Source: DASXKD01 sp963703605
GTDB lineage: Bacteria > Actinomycetota > Actinomycetes > Streptosporangiales > Streptosporangiaceae
Reading direction: 5' to 3'
Assembly (NCBI GenBank): GCA_963703605.1
Contig: CAVPFC010000009.1
Coordinates: 102,335 to 166,334 of the forward strand
Length of the DNA: 64,000 bases
Position numbers and translations under genes: made by a program. How positions within the stretch are numbered: the first letter of the stretch is position 1; each line of letters opens with the position of its first letter. This document shows positions 1 to 9,454 of this stretch, piece after piece. The notes beneath the pieces were generated by a model that made no database searches, was not told where the DNA came from, and worked only from the letters and a program-made list of their open reading frames with translations.

Positions 1-513
1 TCGGCCGGTTCCGGCGGCTCACCGGCTGCGGGAGGGTCAGCGGCCGCCGCGTCAGCGGTCGCCTACTCCCACTGCATGCGCTCCCACGGGGTGCCGAACT
101 ACCCCGACTCCCTGGGCGGCGGGCAAGTCCCCAAGGCCGACCCGCAGCAACTCGGGGTCAGCAGCGCCCAGCTCCAGGCGGCCCAGAGATCCTGCCGGCA
201 CCTGTACCTGGGCAACGGCGGGGCGCTCGGCGCCTCGCTCCGGCAATGCGAGGAAACCGGCAACTGCCCACAGGCCATGGTGCACCGGGCGATGAACAGC
301 ATGCTGACGTTTTCCCGGTGCATGCGCGCCCACGGGGTGCTGAACTGGCCCGACCCCACCGTCGATTCCGAGGGGCGTCCTGGTTTCAACCTCGTCCTGA
401 TACACGGCACCAATTGGAATTCGCCGCAGATCCAGAACGAGATCTACGAATGCGAGCACGTGATGCCCCCAGGCGGAGGGGTTCCAGCGATCTACCCCGG
501 CGGGCCCGGCTGA
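1..513 (+). CDS. Secreted or lipoprotein-like protein with two CMR-HGV-PD motifs (5' partial)
   Basis: The frame is open from the first base, so the start lies outside the window; an ATG at 76 falls inside the conserved region and is unlikely to be the true start. The visible part opens with an Ala/Ser/Gly-rich linker, as found after a lipobox, then a Cys-Met-Arg-Ser-His-Gly-Val-Pro-Asn-Tyr-Pro-Asp block, repeated as Cys-Met-Arg-Ala-His-Gly-Val-Leu-Asn-Trp-Pro-Asp about 80 residues later. Paired blocks of this kind are known in actinobacterial exported proteins of unknown function, often beside efflux-type membrane-fusion genes. Function unknown. Confidence 0.6.
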   Translation, partial: SAGSGGSPAAGGSAAAASAVAYSHCMRSHGVPNYPDSLGGGQVPKADPQQLGVSSAQLQAAQRSCRHLYLGNGGALGASLRQCEETGNCPQAMVHRAMNSMLTFSRCMRAHGVLNWPDPTVDSEGRPGFNLVLIHGTNWNSPQIQNEIYECEHVMPPGGGVPAIYPGGPG

Positions 514-727
514 GCAGCGGCATAGGCGAGCCGTTTCGCCTAGCGATCATCCCGGCCACCCAGCATGCTGTATATCTCCGGACGAGACAGCGTCAGAAAT
601 GGCCGATATGGGCGCAACAAGCGATACCTGCGTTTGATAATTACCAAGCGCATACTCGGCAGCGCGCGAACTCGGCGCTCGTCGGGCCGACCAAGTCAAT
701 CACGCGCCGAGCGTTGGTGGCTTCGCC

Positions 728-3472
728 TTAAGCCCTTCGTACGGGGGGCGCGAGCAGGCCCAGGGCGCGGCCGCGGTCCACCGCCTCGTGGCGGTTGTGG
801 ACGCCGAGCTTGGCGTACAGGTGGCGCATATGGGTGCTGACGGTGTTCACCGACAGGAACAGTTCCTTGGCGATCTCGGATCCGGTCAGGTGGGTCGGGA
901 GGTAGCGCAGGATGCGGGTCTCGCTGTCGGTGAGCGGTTCATCCAGGCCGCGGCTGCGGGCGCATCCCGATTGGCTGCCGGGCGGCCGCGCGGACCTGGT
1001 CGTGCCCGAGAGCAGGCCCCGGATCTGGGAGATCAGGGCGGCGTGGGCGGTGCCGTGCCTGTCGTGGCGCTCGAGCAGGCCCGGGGCGGGGTGCAGCAGG
1101 AACAACGAGAGCGCGCCGTTGGGTTCGGCGAGGTCGAGCGCGCGTTCCAGGGCCTGCCCGGCGGCGGCCGGGTCCCCGAGCGCGTCCCGGGCAATCGCCT
1201 CCAGCAGGAAAGCGCGAGCCAGCCCAATCCATGGGAGTACGGGAGGGACGCCGTCGAGGACCGGCGCGAGCGCGGCGACGGCCGCGCGCGGGTTGTCTTG
1301 GGCGAGCCGCAGCGTCGCGGTGGCGATGCGCGTCTCCCCGTGGTCGCGGTCTTGGTCGCCGAGTTCGGCAAGGGCTTGCTCCGCGCCCTCGGTATCGCTT
1401 AGACGTACCAAGGCGTGCACCAGCAGCGCTCGTGCCCGAGGGACGGTGTAGTGCGGGGCGGCGAGCCGCCGGGCCAGCGGCTCGGCGGCCCGGAACGTGG
1501 CCAGCGCGTCGGCGTCCCTTCCGCGCGCCAGCTCGAGCAACCCGCGGATGTAACGGATGACGTGTCCGGTGGCGGGCTGGGCGTCGGCTGTGAGGGTGCG
1601 TTCGGCGCGCTGGACCCAGAGCTCGGCCTCGTCCAGTCTTCCCTGCCACGTCAGCATGGTTCCCAATGCCATGCAGGCGGTGCCAGCGGCCGGGTCGCTG
1701 GCCCAGCCGTGTCGTTCGGCCAGCTCGATCGCCTGCCTGCCGCGTTCGGCCGCCCGCGCATACGACCGGAACATTTGGACCGCCGCCAGGTGCGCCAGGC
1801 CGGTGAACTCCAGATAGGGCCGCCCGAACCGGCGCGCCATCGCAATGCCCCGCCCCAGGTGCCGCTCTGCCTCGTGGAACCGGCCTGTCCAGATCTCGGT
1901 GGTGCTGAGGCTGATCAGCGCCAGCGCGCGCAGGTCCTGGCCCAGGAAGGCCTGCGCCGCGTCCGGGGCCTCGGCCAGGGCCTCCAGGTGCCGGACCTCC
2001 TCGGCCACCGCTGGCACATCGCCGCGCTGGCGGACTACCAGCAGCCGGACGATGCCGAGCAGCAGCTGCGCCCGGGCGCGCCGGGCGTCCGGCACCGAAG
2101 CCGTTCCGCGCTCCGCCAGGCCCAGGTAACACTCGGCCGCCTCCAGCGACCCGTATGCCAGCTCGTCCGCCGCGGCCACCGCCGCTAGCCCGGCATCGGC
2201 CGAGCGGACACTGGGCGGGAACCCGGCGAGCAGCTCGTGGGTGGTGGCGGCCTGCCCGTCCAGGTGCAGGCCGGGCCAGTGATCGGCGAGCAGCCTGGCG
2301 GCGAGATCCCAGTCTCGGGCGGCCTGGGCGTGCCGGATCGCCTCCACCGGGTGCCCGTACTCCGCGAGCCAGTCAGCGGCTGTCCGGTGCAGCGCCGCTA
2401 CCTCATCCGAGGCGACGCGGCGCAGCTCCAGTTGCAGCAGCCCGGCGAACATCTGGTGGTAGCGGAACCACGACCGCGACCCGTCCAGCGAGATCACGAA
2501 CGCGTTCGCTTGCTCCAGGTCCTGCAGGACCCGCTCGCCGCCGTTGTCTGCGGTCAGCAGGTCGGCTAGCTCCCCGTTCACCCGCTCCAGAATGGAAGTG
2601 CGTAGCAGTAGCCGCCTGACCGCTTCGGGCTGCCGGTCCAGCACCTCGGCGATCAGGTACTCGGCCACCGTCCGATCGGTGCCGGAGAACCCGGCCGCGA
2701 ACCGCGCCGGATCGGGGTGCCCGGCCAGCGAAAGGGCAGCCAGCCGCAGCCCCGCCGCCCACCCCTCCGTCCGCTCATGCAGGCTCGCCAGCGCCGCATC
2801 GGGCAGCTGCACTCCGACCGCTGCGAACAGCTCCCGCGCCTCCGCCATGGTGAACCGCAGATCGGGCTCGCGGATCTCGGTCAGCTCGCCTTCCAGCCGC
2901 AGCCGGTGCAGCCCCAGCCGCACATCACGGCGGGTGACCAGCACGAACCGCAGCTCGGTCGGGGCCCGTATTATCAGCAGCTCTAGCTGCCGCAGCGCGT
3001 CCGGGCCCAGTCCGTGCACGTCATCGATAAGCAGCCAGATACGGTCCGCCAGCAACGCCAGGTCGGTCAGCAACCGTTCCACGATCGCCCAGCCGTCCAG
3101 GTCCGGCGCCGCCGTCAGCGCCCGCACCAGCGCCGCCCCCGGGGCCGTCTCGCGCAGCGCGCCGAGCACCGACAGCCAGAACCGCTGCGGATCTCGCTCT
3201 TCACCGTCCACGGGCACCCACGCGGCGTGCCGGGCCAGGCCAGCCTGGGCGATCCAGGACCGCATCAGCACCGTCTTCCCGCTCCCGGCCGGCGCCGATA
3301 TCTGAACGACGCGTTCTGCTTCGGCTAGCCGCCCGAACAGCGCGCAGCGAGACACGATTCCTCCCCTGACGGGAGCGAGCGGCCGGAACATCGCGAATTC
3401 CCGGCTCCTCGGCGGACGCCGTGCCGCCCTGTACCGGCCAGGAGCCAACTGCGACGTTGGCGGGCCAGTCAA
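728..3472 (-). CDS. LuxR-family LAL regulator, MalT-like (914 aa)
   Basis: Large ATP-binding LuxR regulator. A Walker A motif (APAGSGKT, residues ~60-67) opens a STAND-type NTPase domain, with a Walker B-like LLIDDVH stretch. A long helical repeat middle follows, and the C-terminus has a GerE/LuxR helix-turn-helix (LTDSETRILRYL... EIAKELFLSVNTVSTH). Family members sense an inducer through the helical repeats and activate transcription when ATP-bound. The first ATG adds a basic, low-complexity leader; the internal ATG at residue 28 (base 3391) matches the usual family start better. It is divergent from the second LAL gene at 3937. Inducer and targets unknown; LuxR identity is firm. Confidence 0.9.
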   Translation of the reverse strand: MTGPPTSQLAPGRYRAARRPPRSREFAMFRPLAPVRGGIVSRCALFGRLAEAERVVQISAPAGSGKTVLMRSWIAQAGLARHAAWVPVDGEERDPQRFWLSVLGALRETAPGAALVRALTAAPDLDGWAIVERLLTDLALLADRIWLLIDDVHGLGPDALRQLELLIIRAPTELRFVLVTRRDVRLGLHRLRLEGELTEIREPDLRFTMAEARELFAAVGVQLPDAALASLHERTEGWAAGLRLAALSLAGHPDPARFAAGFSGTDRTVAEYLIAEVLDRQPEAVRRLLLRTSILERVNGELADLLTADNGGERVLQDLEQANAFVISLDGSRSWFRYHQMFAGLLQLELRRVASDEVAALHRTAADWLAEYGHPVEAIRHAQAARDWDLAARLLADHWPGLHLDGQAATTHELLAGFPPSVRSADAGLAAVAAADELAYGSLEAAECYLGLAERGTASVPDARRARAQLLLGIVRLLVVRQRGDVPAVAEEVRHLEALAEAPDAAQAFLGQDLRALALISLSTTEIWTGRFHEAERHLGRGIAMARRFGRPYLEFTGLAHLAAVQMFRSYARAAERGRQAIELAERHGWASDPAAGTACMALGTMLTWQGRLDEAELWVQRAERTLTADAQPATGHVIRYIRGLLELARGRDADALATFRAAEPLARRLAAPHYTVPRARALLVHALVRLSDTEGAEQALAELGDQDRDHGETRIATATLRLAQDNPRAAVAALAPVLDGVPPVLPWIGLARAFLLEAIARDALGDPAAAGQALERALDLAEPNGALSLFLLHPAPGLLERHDRHGTAHAALISQIRGLLSGTTRSARPPGSQSGCARSRGLDEPLTDSETRILRYLPTHLTGSEIAKELFLSVNTVSTHMRHLYAKLGVHNRHEAVDRGRALGLLAPPVRRA

Positions 3473-3936
3473 GGCGGACTCGGGAAGGTCCCGGCTCGCG
3501 CGGGGTCACCGGGCGGACCGCTAGCTCAGTCATGCTGCCTCTCCCCCGTCAACCCCTCGGCCTGCGGGATCGGCTGGCTGGTCATGCTCCTGCCCGTTGG
3601 GTTTGGAGGGGAAGCGGACTCCAACCATGCTGGGGGCTCACACGGCGCCGTGTCGTGGGTCAACTGACCCCGTCTTGTCGCAACGTGGCTCAGTGAATGA
3701 CTCAAGCCGCCAGATCCCACGCCGTGACCCGCCCCCAAGATCGGCGGTCACCGTCCCCCGCGGTTCTGTTCAGGGGTGGACCCTGTGCGCGGGGCCCGAG
3801 GTCGAGGCGGATTGATCCGTCTGGATATGCAGGCTCGCGCAGGAGCTGGCGCGGTGGGGTGTCCGGGGAGGTGGTGGCTTGCGGTGCAGGCCCGGGTCGC
3901 TCAGACTGCGGGGGTGACCCTTGGCTGGGGTGTCCG
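3473..3936. promoter_or_regulatory. Divergent intergenic region between two LAL regulators
   Basis: A 464-bp region between two divergently read LuxR regulators. It must hold both promoters if the internal ATG at 3937 is used for the right-hand gene. The frame of that gene stays open back to 3697, but that stretch has a composition unlike the protein family. No clear inverted-repeat operator was found. Confidence 0.4.
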
Positions 3937-6675
3937 ATGATGGTGGCGTCAGAACTGGTCGGGCGGGACTCGGAGATCGCCGCACTGGAGCTGCTGCTCG
4001 CCGGCATCGGCGACGGCGGCAGGTCGCTACTGGTGCTGGGCGACCCGGGGATCGGGAAGTCCGCGCTGGCGCAGGTGGCGAGCCGGCGCGCGGCCGGCCG
4101 GGGGATGCGGGTACTGAGCTGCGCGGGTGTGCCGGGCGAGGCACACCTGTCGTTTGCCGGGCTGCACCAGTTGCTGCGGCCGGTGCTGGCCGAAGCCGAC
4201 GGGCTGCCGCGCGGCCAGCGGGATGCGCTGCTGACCGCGCTGGGGACAGGCGGCGGGGAGGTGGCTCCGGCTATGCCGCTAGTGGGGCTGGCGGCCCTGG
4301 AGTTGCTGGCGGCCGGGGCGGGGCGGGCGCCGGTGCTGGTTGTCGCCGAGGACGTGCACTGGCTGGACTCGTCCACGTGCGAGGTGCTGGCGTTTGTGAG
4401 CCGCCGGCTGGGCGCGGACCCGGTGAGGCTGGTGGGCACCGCCCGCGAGGCCGAGCTGGATGACAACCCACTGGCCAGGGCGGGGCTGGCGGAGCTGCGG
4501 CTCGGTCCGCTGGACGCGGCGGCCGCGGCCGCGTTGCTGGACGCGACCGCGGCGCTGGATCCGGCTGTGCGTGAGCGGGTGCTGGAGGAGGCGGCCGGGA
4601 ATCCGCTGGCCCTGGTCGAGCTGCCGGTGACGGCCGGCCAGGACAGCCGCGGGGCGCTGAACGGGCGGATTCCGCTGACCCGGCGTCTGGAGGAAGCGTT
4701 CGCGTCCCGGCTGCCGGGGCTGCCTGCGGTGACCTTCACCGCGTTGCTGGCGGCAGCGCTGGACGACGGGGAGGCGCTGGCGGAGGTGCTGGCCGCGGCG
4801 AGCGTGGTGACGGGCAAGCCGGTGTCGGTGGCGGATCTAGGCGAGGTGGTGGCGGCGGGGCTGGCCGAGGTGGACGGGCAGCGCGTGCGGTTCCGGCATC
4901 CGCTGGTGCGGTCGGCGGTGGGTGAGGCGGCCGGGCTGGCCCGGCGGCAGGTCATGCACCGGGCGCTGGCGGAGGTACTGGTGGGCGCGCCGGACCGTCA
5001 GGTGTGGCACCGGGCGGCGGCCACTCTCGGCGAGGACGAGGAGGTGGCCGCTGGGCTGGAGGCTGCTGCGGGCCGGGCGTTCGGCCGCGGGGCGATCGCG
5101 GAACAGGCCGCAGCGCTGGCCGCCGCGGCCCGGCTGAGCCCTAGTTCCGCCCAGCGCGGGCAGCGGCTGATCCGCGCCGCGTGGGCGTTCTCCGACCTGG
5201 GGCGGCCGCAGACGGTGTTGCGGCTGCTGGATGAGGTCGAGCCGCTGGACCTGGGCCCGAGGGACCGGCTCCGGCTGGCGTGGGCCCGCGAGGTCGCGGG
5301 GGCGGCCACCCGGTCCGGCGCCCGGCCGCTGGCCGCGCTCGCCGGCCTGGCCGACCAGATGCGCCAGGAGGGAGACATCGACCAGGCGCTCCTCACGCTC
5401 GAGGAGGTGGCACTGCGGTGCTATTGGTCCAACCCGGACGAGCGGACCAGGCAGCGAATGACCGCGGTAGCTGAGGCCGTACCGGTCGTCGGCGAGGATC
5501 CGCGGCTGCTGTTCGCCTTGGCGCTGAGCGACCCTGTCGGGCACGGCGCGGCGGTCCTGGCCCGGCTGGCCCGGCACCAGCCCGGCTCGGGTACCGCCTA
5601 TCAGGACTACCTGCTGGGCTACGCCGCCGCGGGCGTGGGAGCGTGCGAGCAGGCGGTCGGGTTTCACACTGCGGCGGCGGCCGGGCTGCGGGCCCGCGGC
5701 CGGCTGGGCCTGCTCGGCCCGGTCCTGCTCAGCCAGGCGTGGTCGGCGCTGCTGCTCGGCCAGGCCGCCCTGGCCGGGCCGGCCGCCGACGAAGCCGCCC
5801 AGCTGCTGGCCGAAAACGGCAGGCCGCTGTGGGTAGCCAGCGCCCAGCTCGTCCAGGCGGTGCTGGCCGGCCGGCGCGGCGACACCGCCGCCGCCGACCT
5901 TGCCGCCCAGGCCGAGCAGGTCCTGCTGGCCGGGGGCCTGCGCCCGCTGCTGGCCCAGGTCCAGCTCGCCCGCGGAACCGCGGCGCTCGGCGCCGGCCGC
6001 CACGACGAGGCCTACGAGCAGCTGGCCCGGATCTTCGACCCGCATGATGCCGCCTACCATCCGCACCTGCGCGCCTGGGCCCTGGTTGACCTGGCCGAGG
6101 CCGCCGCCGGCGGCGGCAACCAGGACGCGGCCCGCCGCCATCACGCCGAGCTCATCCTCGAGGCCGCCACGACCGGTTCGCCCTTGCTGCGCGCCAGCCT
6201 GGCAGTGGCCGCGCCGGTGCTGGCCACCGACGACGCACGGGCACTGTTCGACGCGGCCCTGGACGCCGACCTGGCAGCCTGGCCGCTGCACCGCGCCCGG
6301 CTACAGCTCGCCTACGGCATGTGGCTGCGCCGCCGCCCGCACGCCGGCGAGTCCCGCGCGCAGCTGCGCGCCGCGAGGGACATTTTCGACGCGCTCGGCG
6401 CCGATGCCTGGGCCGAGCGCGCCCGCCGGGAACTGCGCGCGGCCGGCGAGCGCGGCGGCCAGCCAGCCCCGCGGGCGCTGGACCTGCTTGGCCCGCAAGA
6501 ACTGCAGATCGCGCGGCTGGCCGCCGAAGGGCTGACCAACCGGGAGATCGGCCAGCAGCTCTACCTCTCGCACCGCACGGTCCGTAACCACCTGTACCGG
6601 ATCTTCCCCAAACTGGGCATCACCTCACGCGCCGAACTGGCAGCCGCCGTGGGCGCCTCCCAAGGCCCGGCGTAG
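3937..6675 (+). CDS. LuxR-family LAL regulator (912 aa)
   Basis: Second large ATP-binding LuxR regulator. From the ATG at 3937 the protein opens directly with the family's ELVGRDSEIAALELLL start, then Walker A (GDPGIGKS, ~residues 35-42) and Walker B (VLVVAEDVHWLD). A long alpha-helical repeat region leads to a C-terminal LuxR HTH (LGPQELQIARLAAEGLTNREIGQQLYLS). The upstream ATG at 3697 would add 80 residues unlike the family, so 3937 is preferred; a GGGGTG stretch lies just before it. It is a different subgroup from the MalT-like neighbour because its NTPase domain begins at the N-terminus with VGR. Target unknown; secondary metabolism or carbon-use control is typical for the family. Confidence 0.9.
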   Translation: MMVASELVGRDSEIAALELLLAGIGDGGRSLLVLGDPGIGKSALAQVASRRAAGRGMRVLSCAGVPGEAHLSFAGLHQLLRPVLAEADGLPRGQRDALLTALGTGGGEVAPAMPLVGLAALELLAAGAGRAPVLVVAEDVHWLDSSTCEVLAFVSRRLGADPVRLVGTAREAELDDNPLARAGLAELRLGPLDAAAAAALLDATAALDPAVRERVLEEAAGNPLALVELPVTAGQDSRGALNGRIPLTRRLEEAFASRLPGLPAVTFTALLAAALDDGEALAEVLAAASVVTGKPVSVADLGEVVAAGLAEVDGQRVRFRHPLVRSAVGEAAGLARRQVMHRALAEVLVGAPDRQVWHRAAATLGEDEEVAAGLEAAAGRAFGRGAIAEQAAALAAAARLSPSSAQRGQRLIRAAWAFSDLGRPQTVLRLLDEVEPLDLGPRDRLRLAWAREVAGAATRSGARPLAALAGLADQMRQEGDIDQALLTLEEVALRCYWSNPDERTRQRMTAVAEAVPVVGEDPRLLFALALSDPVGHGAAVLARLARHQPGSGTAYQDYLLGYAAAGVGACEQAVGFHTAAAAGLRARGRLGLLGPVLLSQAWSALLLGQAALAGPAADEAAQLLAENGRPLWVASAQLVQAVLAGRRGDTAAADLAAQAEQVLLAGGLRPLLAQVQLARGTAALGAGRHDEAYEQLARIFDPHDAAYHPHLRAWALVDLAEAAAGGGNQDAARRHHAELILEAATTGSPLLRASLAVAAPVLATDDARALFDAALDADLAAWPLHRARLQLAYGMWLRRRPHAGESRAQLRAARDIFDALGADAWAERARRELRAAGERGGQPAPRALDLLGPQELQIARLAAEGLTNREIGQQLYLSHRTVRNHLYRIFPKLGITSRAELAAAVGASQGPA

Positions 6676-6678
6676 GCG

Positions 6679-7027
6679 CTAGCCTCTGATGTTTCGAAGA
6701 CCCTTCGTCATGGTGGAAGCGAAACCGAAGGCTTTGATTTCCGCGCAATTCAGTTGATCGCCGTGCCACCGGATGTCCCGGGTCAGGTAGCGGGCAGCGT
6801 GGTCACCGTGGTGCTCGTCGATGACGTCCCGGAGGAATGCCTGTACCTTGCGCTCGTTGGCCGTTACGGCTGCGGACTCGCTGCCGTCCCGCGACGCCGT
6901 TACCGGCTGGCTGCGGTGCTCGGCGGTTGCAGTCTCCGCGTTCGCCGTGGCGCCGGCGGCCGACAGGCCGGCGACAGTGGTGGCGGTGAGGGCCGCGGCC
7001 AAGGGCAACGCGGTTCCATTTCCTCAT
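6679..7027 (-). pseudogene. Exported SnoaL-like protein, frameshifted and C-terminally truncated
   Basis: An ATG at 7027 with a good ribosome-binding site (GGGAG) begins MRKWNR. One extra base near 7009 then shifts the frame; removing it gives a clean signal peptide (basic start, Leu/Ala/Thr-rich core, ending ATANA). After the signal, NERKVQAFLRDVIDEHHGDHAARYLTRDIRWHG matches the N-terminal half of the intact SnoaL-like protein at 9455, including the WHG motif. The frame ends about 35 residues later, without the second half of the cone-shaped fold. It is a broken paralogue, not a working gene, unless the shift is a sequencing error; even then it lacks its C-terminal half. Confidence 0.6.
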
Positions 7028-7140
7028 GGCAATCTCCCTCGTGGTCGGTCCCCGAGGTCCTTGACCTGGCAGTTCAGGTCAACATCCCCTCCTACGTCGG
7101 TCACCTCCTTTGATGGGACCGGGAATCTGCGCCAGCGACG

Positions 7141-8679
7141 TCACCCCGGAAGATCGAGGCCGCCCTTGGGTTGTGTAGTGGTCACCTCGGCTTGCGCTGA
7201 GCGCGGCGTGCTCGCCGGGCGCAGCGGCCCACGGCGGAGCAGGGCGCCGCCGATGATCGCGCCGACGGCGAAGATACCGGCGGTCCACCAGAACACCGTG
7301 TCGTAGCCGTGCGCCAGCGCCAGCCCGGTCAGGGCCTGGCGGCCGATGATCCGGGCCGCCGCGAGGTTCGCGGTGATGTAGGAGGTGATGGCGGCGGCGA
7401 AGAGGGTGCTCAGCAGGGAGGTGCCGATCGAGGCGCCGAGTTGCTGGCCGACGGTGACGGTCGCGGATGCCTCTCCCGCGTCTTGGGGGGCCACGCCGAA
7501 CGTGCCGGTGTTGATCACCGGGGCGATCACCAGGCCCAGGCCGATTCCGGCCAAGATGATCGCACCGAGCACGCCCGCGGCGTAGCCGCTGTGCGAACCT
7601 AGCTGGGCCAGCCAGACCGCCCCGCCCGCGGCGGCCAGCATCCCGAACGCGACCAACGGCTTGGGCCCGACCCGGGGCATCAGCACGATCGTGGACAGGT
7701 TGGACGCGACAATGAGGCCGCCGCTGAGCGGCAGGAACGCCACCCCGGTCAGCAGCGGAGAATAGCCCAGCGTCTGCTGCAGGTAGGTGGTCAGGAACAA
7801 GAAGATCCCGAACAGCCCGACCGAGGCGATCAGCATCGACAGGTAGGCGCCGCCACGATTACGGTCGAGCACCACGCGGGGCGGCAGCAGCGGGTGGGCG
7901 GCCCGGCCTTGCCAGGCCGCGAACGCCGCCAGCAGGACCACGCCGGCGGCTAGGAACCCGTAGGTGGACGGCGTGTGCCAGCTGTGCGTGGCCGCGTTGG
8001 AAAACCCGTAGACCAGGCAGAACATGCCGCCGGAGGCCAGCAGCGCACCGGGGATGTCCAGCCTGCGCCTGGCCCGGGCCGGCTGCCGCGTCAGCAGCAG
8101 CGCGCCGCCGGTGAACGCCACGCCCGCGAAGAGCAGGTTCACATACAGCGTCCACCGCCAGGACAGGTACTCGGTCAGCGCCCCGCCCAGCAGCAGGCCC
8201 ACCGCGCCGCCGGCCCCGGCGATCGCCCCGTAGACGGCGAACGCCTTGCTGCGGTCCTTTGGCTCGGTGAACGTGGTGGTCAGTATCGACAGCGCCGACG
8301 GCACCAGCAGCGCTGCGAACGCGCCCTGGCAGGCCCGCGCGGTGATCAGCATGGCGAAGTTGACCGAGGCGCCGCCGATGGCGGAGACGACGGCGAACCC
8401 CACGAGGCCGGTCAGGAACGTGACCTTGCGGCCCAGCAGGTCGGCCAGCCTGCCGCCGAGCAGCAGCAGACTGCCGAATGCCAGGGTGTACGCGGTGACC
8501 ACCCACTGCCGGTCCGCCGTGCTGAAGTGGAGCGCCCGCTGCGCGGATAGCAGCGCGATGTTCATCACCGTGAGGCTCATGATCACCATGACCTGCGACA
8601 GGCCGATCACGCCCAGGACGAGCCAGCGCCGGTCCCCGGCGCCGCTGATGGAGGTGGCATCAGACATAAGACTCACCAC
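7141..8679 (-). CDS. MFS drug transporter, DHA2/EmrB-QacA type (512 aa)
   Basis: Fourteen-helix proton-coupled exporter. Visible marks: first helix LVLGVIGLSQVMVIMSLTVMNIALL, the MFS motif A region GGRLADLLGRKVTFL between helices 2 and 3, and motif C-like GAIAGAGGAVGLLLGGALTEYLSWRW in helix 5. Length fits the DHA2 family. The GTG at 8679 is chosen because GAGGAAG sits about 5 bases before it; an ATG at 8667 is possible. Upstream lie three copies of the ATCAC-N9-GTGAT dyad (8812, 8963, 9060), so it is probably repressed or induced by the factor that binds them. Substrate unknown. Confidence 0.92.
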   Translation of the reverse strand: MVSLMSDATSISGAGDRRWLVLGVIGLSQVMVIMSLTVMNIALLSAQRALHFSTADRQWVVTAYTLAFGSLLLLGGRLADLLGRKVTFLTGLVGFAVVSAIGGASVNFAMLITARACQGAFAALLVPSALSILTTTFTEPKDRSKAFAVYGAIAGAGGAVGLLLGGALTEYLSWRWTLYVNLLFAGVAFTGGALLLTRQPARARRRLDIPGALLASGGMFCLVYGFSNAATHSWHTPSTYGFLAAGVVLLAAFAAWQGRAAHPLLPPRVVLDRNRGGAYLSMLIASVGLFGIFLFLTTYLQQTLGYSPLLTGVAFLPLSGGLIVASNLSTIVLMPRVGPKPLVAFGMLAAAGGAVWLAQLGSHSGYAAGVLGAIILAGIGLGLVIAPVINTGTFGVAPQDAGEASATVTVGQQLGASIGTSLLSTLFAAAITSYITANLAAARIIGRQALTGLALAHGYDTVFWWTAGIFAVGAIIGGALLRRGPLRPASTPRSAQAEVTTTQPKGGLDLPG

Positions 8680-8811
8680 GTCTTCCTCTGTTGTTACTGC
8701 GTGCGCACGGAGCCATCCATTGACGTGGTGTTGCTGTGCTCATAGCGCGCCTCCTCCAAGGTGGGTTTGCCGGTATGTGGGCCAGGCTGGGGCGCGGCGA
8801 GGTGAGCCGGC

Positions 8812-8830
8812 ATCACTTGATTTTTGTGAT
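8812..8830. promoter_or_regulatory. Putative operator 1, ATCAC-N9-GTGAT
   Basis: A perfect 5-bp inverted repeat with 9-bp spacing (ATCACTTGATTTTTGTGAT), about 135 bp before the MFS start. It shares arms and spacing exactly with 8963 and 9060. Cognate regulator unknown. Confidence 0.65.
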
Positions 8831-8962
8831 TGAGTCCGCTCGCGGAGCGGCGGGCGAGACTCCTTCGGTTGTCACTTGTTTTGGCAGGTCGCCGGAGGGC
8901 GCGCCGCGTCCGCACGGTTTGCAGGTATGGCGCCAGGCTGGCGTACCGCGAGATAAGCGGGC

Positions 8963-8981
8963 ATCACATAGTTCCTGTGAT
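8963..8981. promoter_or_regulatory. Putative operator 2, ATCAC-N9-GTGAT
   Basis: ATCACATAGTTCCTGTGAT: arms identical to operator 1, with a different spacer. It lies in the second copy of the local duplication. The spacer differs while the arms do not, which favours a binding site over plain repetition. Confidence 0.65.
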
Positions 8982-9059
8982 TGAGTACGTCCGCGGGGCG
9001 GCGAGTTCGGTTGTCATGTGTTCTCGGCAGGGCCAACGCACGTACTGTCAACGAGGCAA

Positions 9060-9078
9060 ATCACTGATATTCGGTGAT
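9060..9078. promoter_or_regulatory. Putative operator 3, ATCAC-N9-GTGAT
   Basis: ATCACTGATATTCGGTGAT: same arms and spacing, but outside the duplicated segment, so it is an independent occurrence. It lies 119 bp before the oxidoreductase remnant at 9197 and about 380 bp before the SnoaL-like gene at 9455. Confidence 0.65.
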
Positions 9079-9196
9079 GACCTCTCACCTTCCTGGCGGA
9101 GAGCCTGGGTCGTCGTGAACGTCGACGGCCGCGAAATCCCGCACCGGACCAGGCCGGCTTCTGGCGCGGGAACCACATCACGCAAGGTGGACCACG

Positions 9197-9265
9197 ATGA
9201 CTAATTCGGAGAGCACGGTGGCGATCATCTGCACCGGCAACATCGGCAGCACGCTGAGGCGCTGA
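9197..9265 (+). pseudogene. N-terminal stub of a Rossmann oxidoreductase (F420:NADP reductase-like)
   Basis: A 22-codon ORF with a good ribosome-binding site (AAGGTGG, 6 bases before the ATG). Its residues VAIICTGNIGSTLRR resemble the dinucleotide-binding start (IIGTGNIGSTLAR) of NADPH-dependent F420 reductases and related NAD-binding oxidoreductases. It stops right after this motif and no continuation is visible in any frame. The first glycine of the motif is replaced by Cys. The well-kept start signal makes it look like the 5' end left by a deletion. Confidence 0.5.
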
Positions 9266-9454
9266 AAGCCATATGACCAGTCAGGCCCGGCACCAATCGC
9301 TGCGCGGCAGGGACTCGGCACCATCCGGATTGGGGATCGCGCCGTCCCGGTAGGGCTCCGGCGCAATGAGACCCCCGGTTACGTGGGCAAGCCTGCGTGG
9401 CCGCGCGCCTCCCTTGCCCGGCACGATCAGGCAAAAGACTCCGAGGAGAGAGCA

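Larger units (their letters stand above)
8764..9030. repeat. Diverged tandem duplication upstream of the MFS gene
   Basis: Two stretches (about 8764-8886 and 8917-9030) align: both read GGTTTGC-GGTATG, then CCAGGCTGG, then a GGCATCAC...GTGATTGAGT core, then GCGGCG..TTCGGTTGTCA. Each carries one 19-bp dyad. The copies have diverged, yet the dyad arms stayed identical, as expected of selected operator sites inside an old duplication. Confidence 0.7.

Noticed and set aside
4837..6291. 484-codon minus-strand ORF inside the second LAL gene
   Set aside because: Fully inside a gene with clear domains at both ends; no family features of its own.
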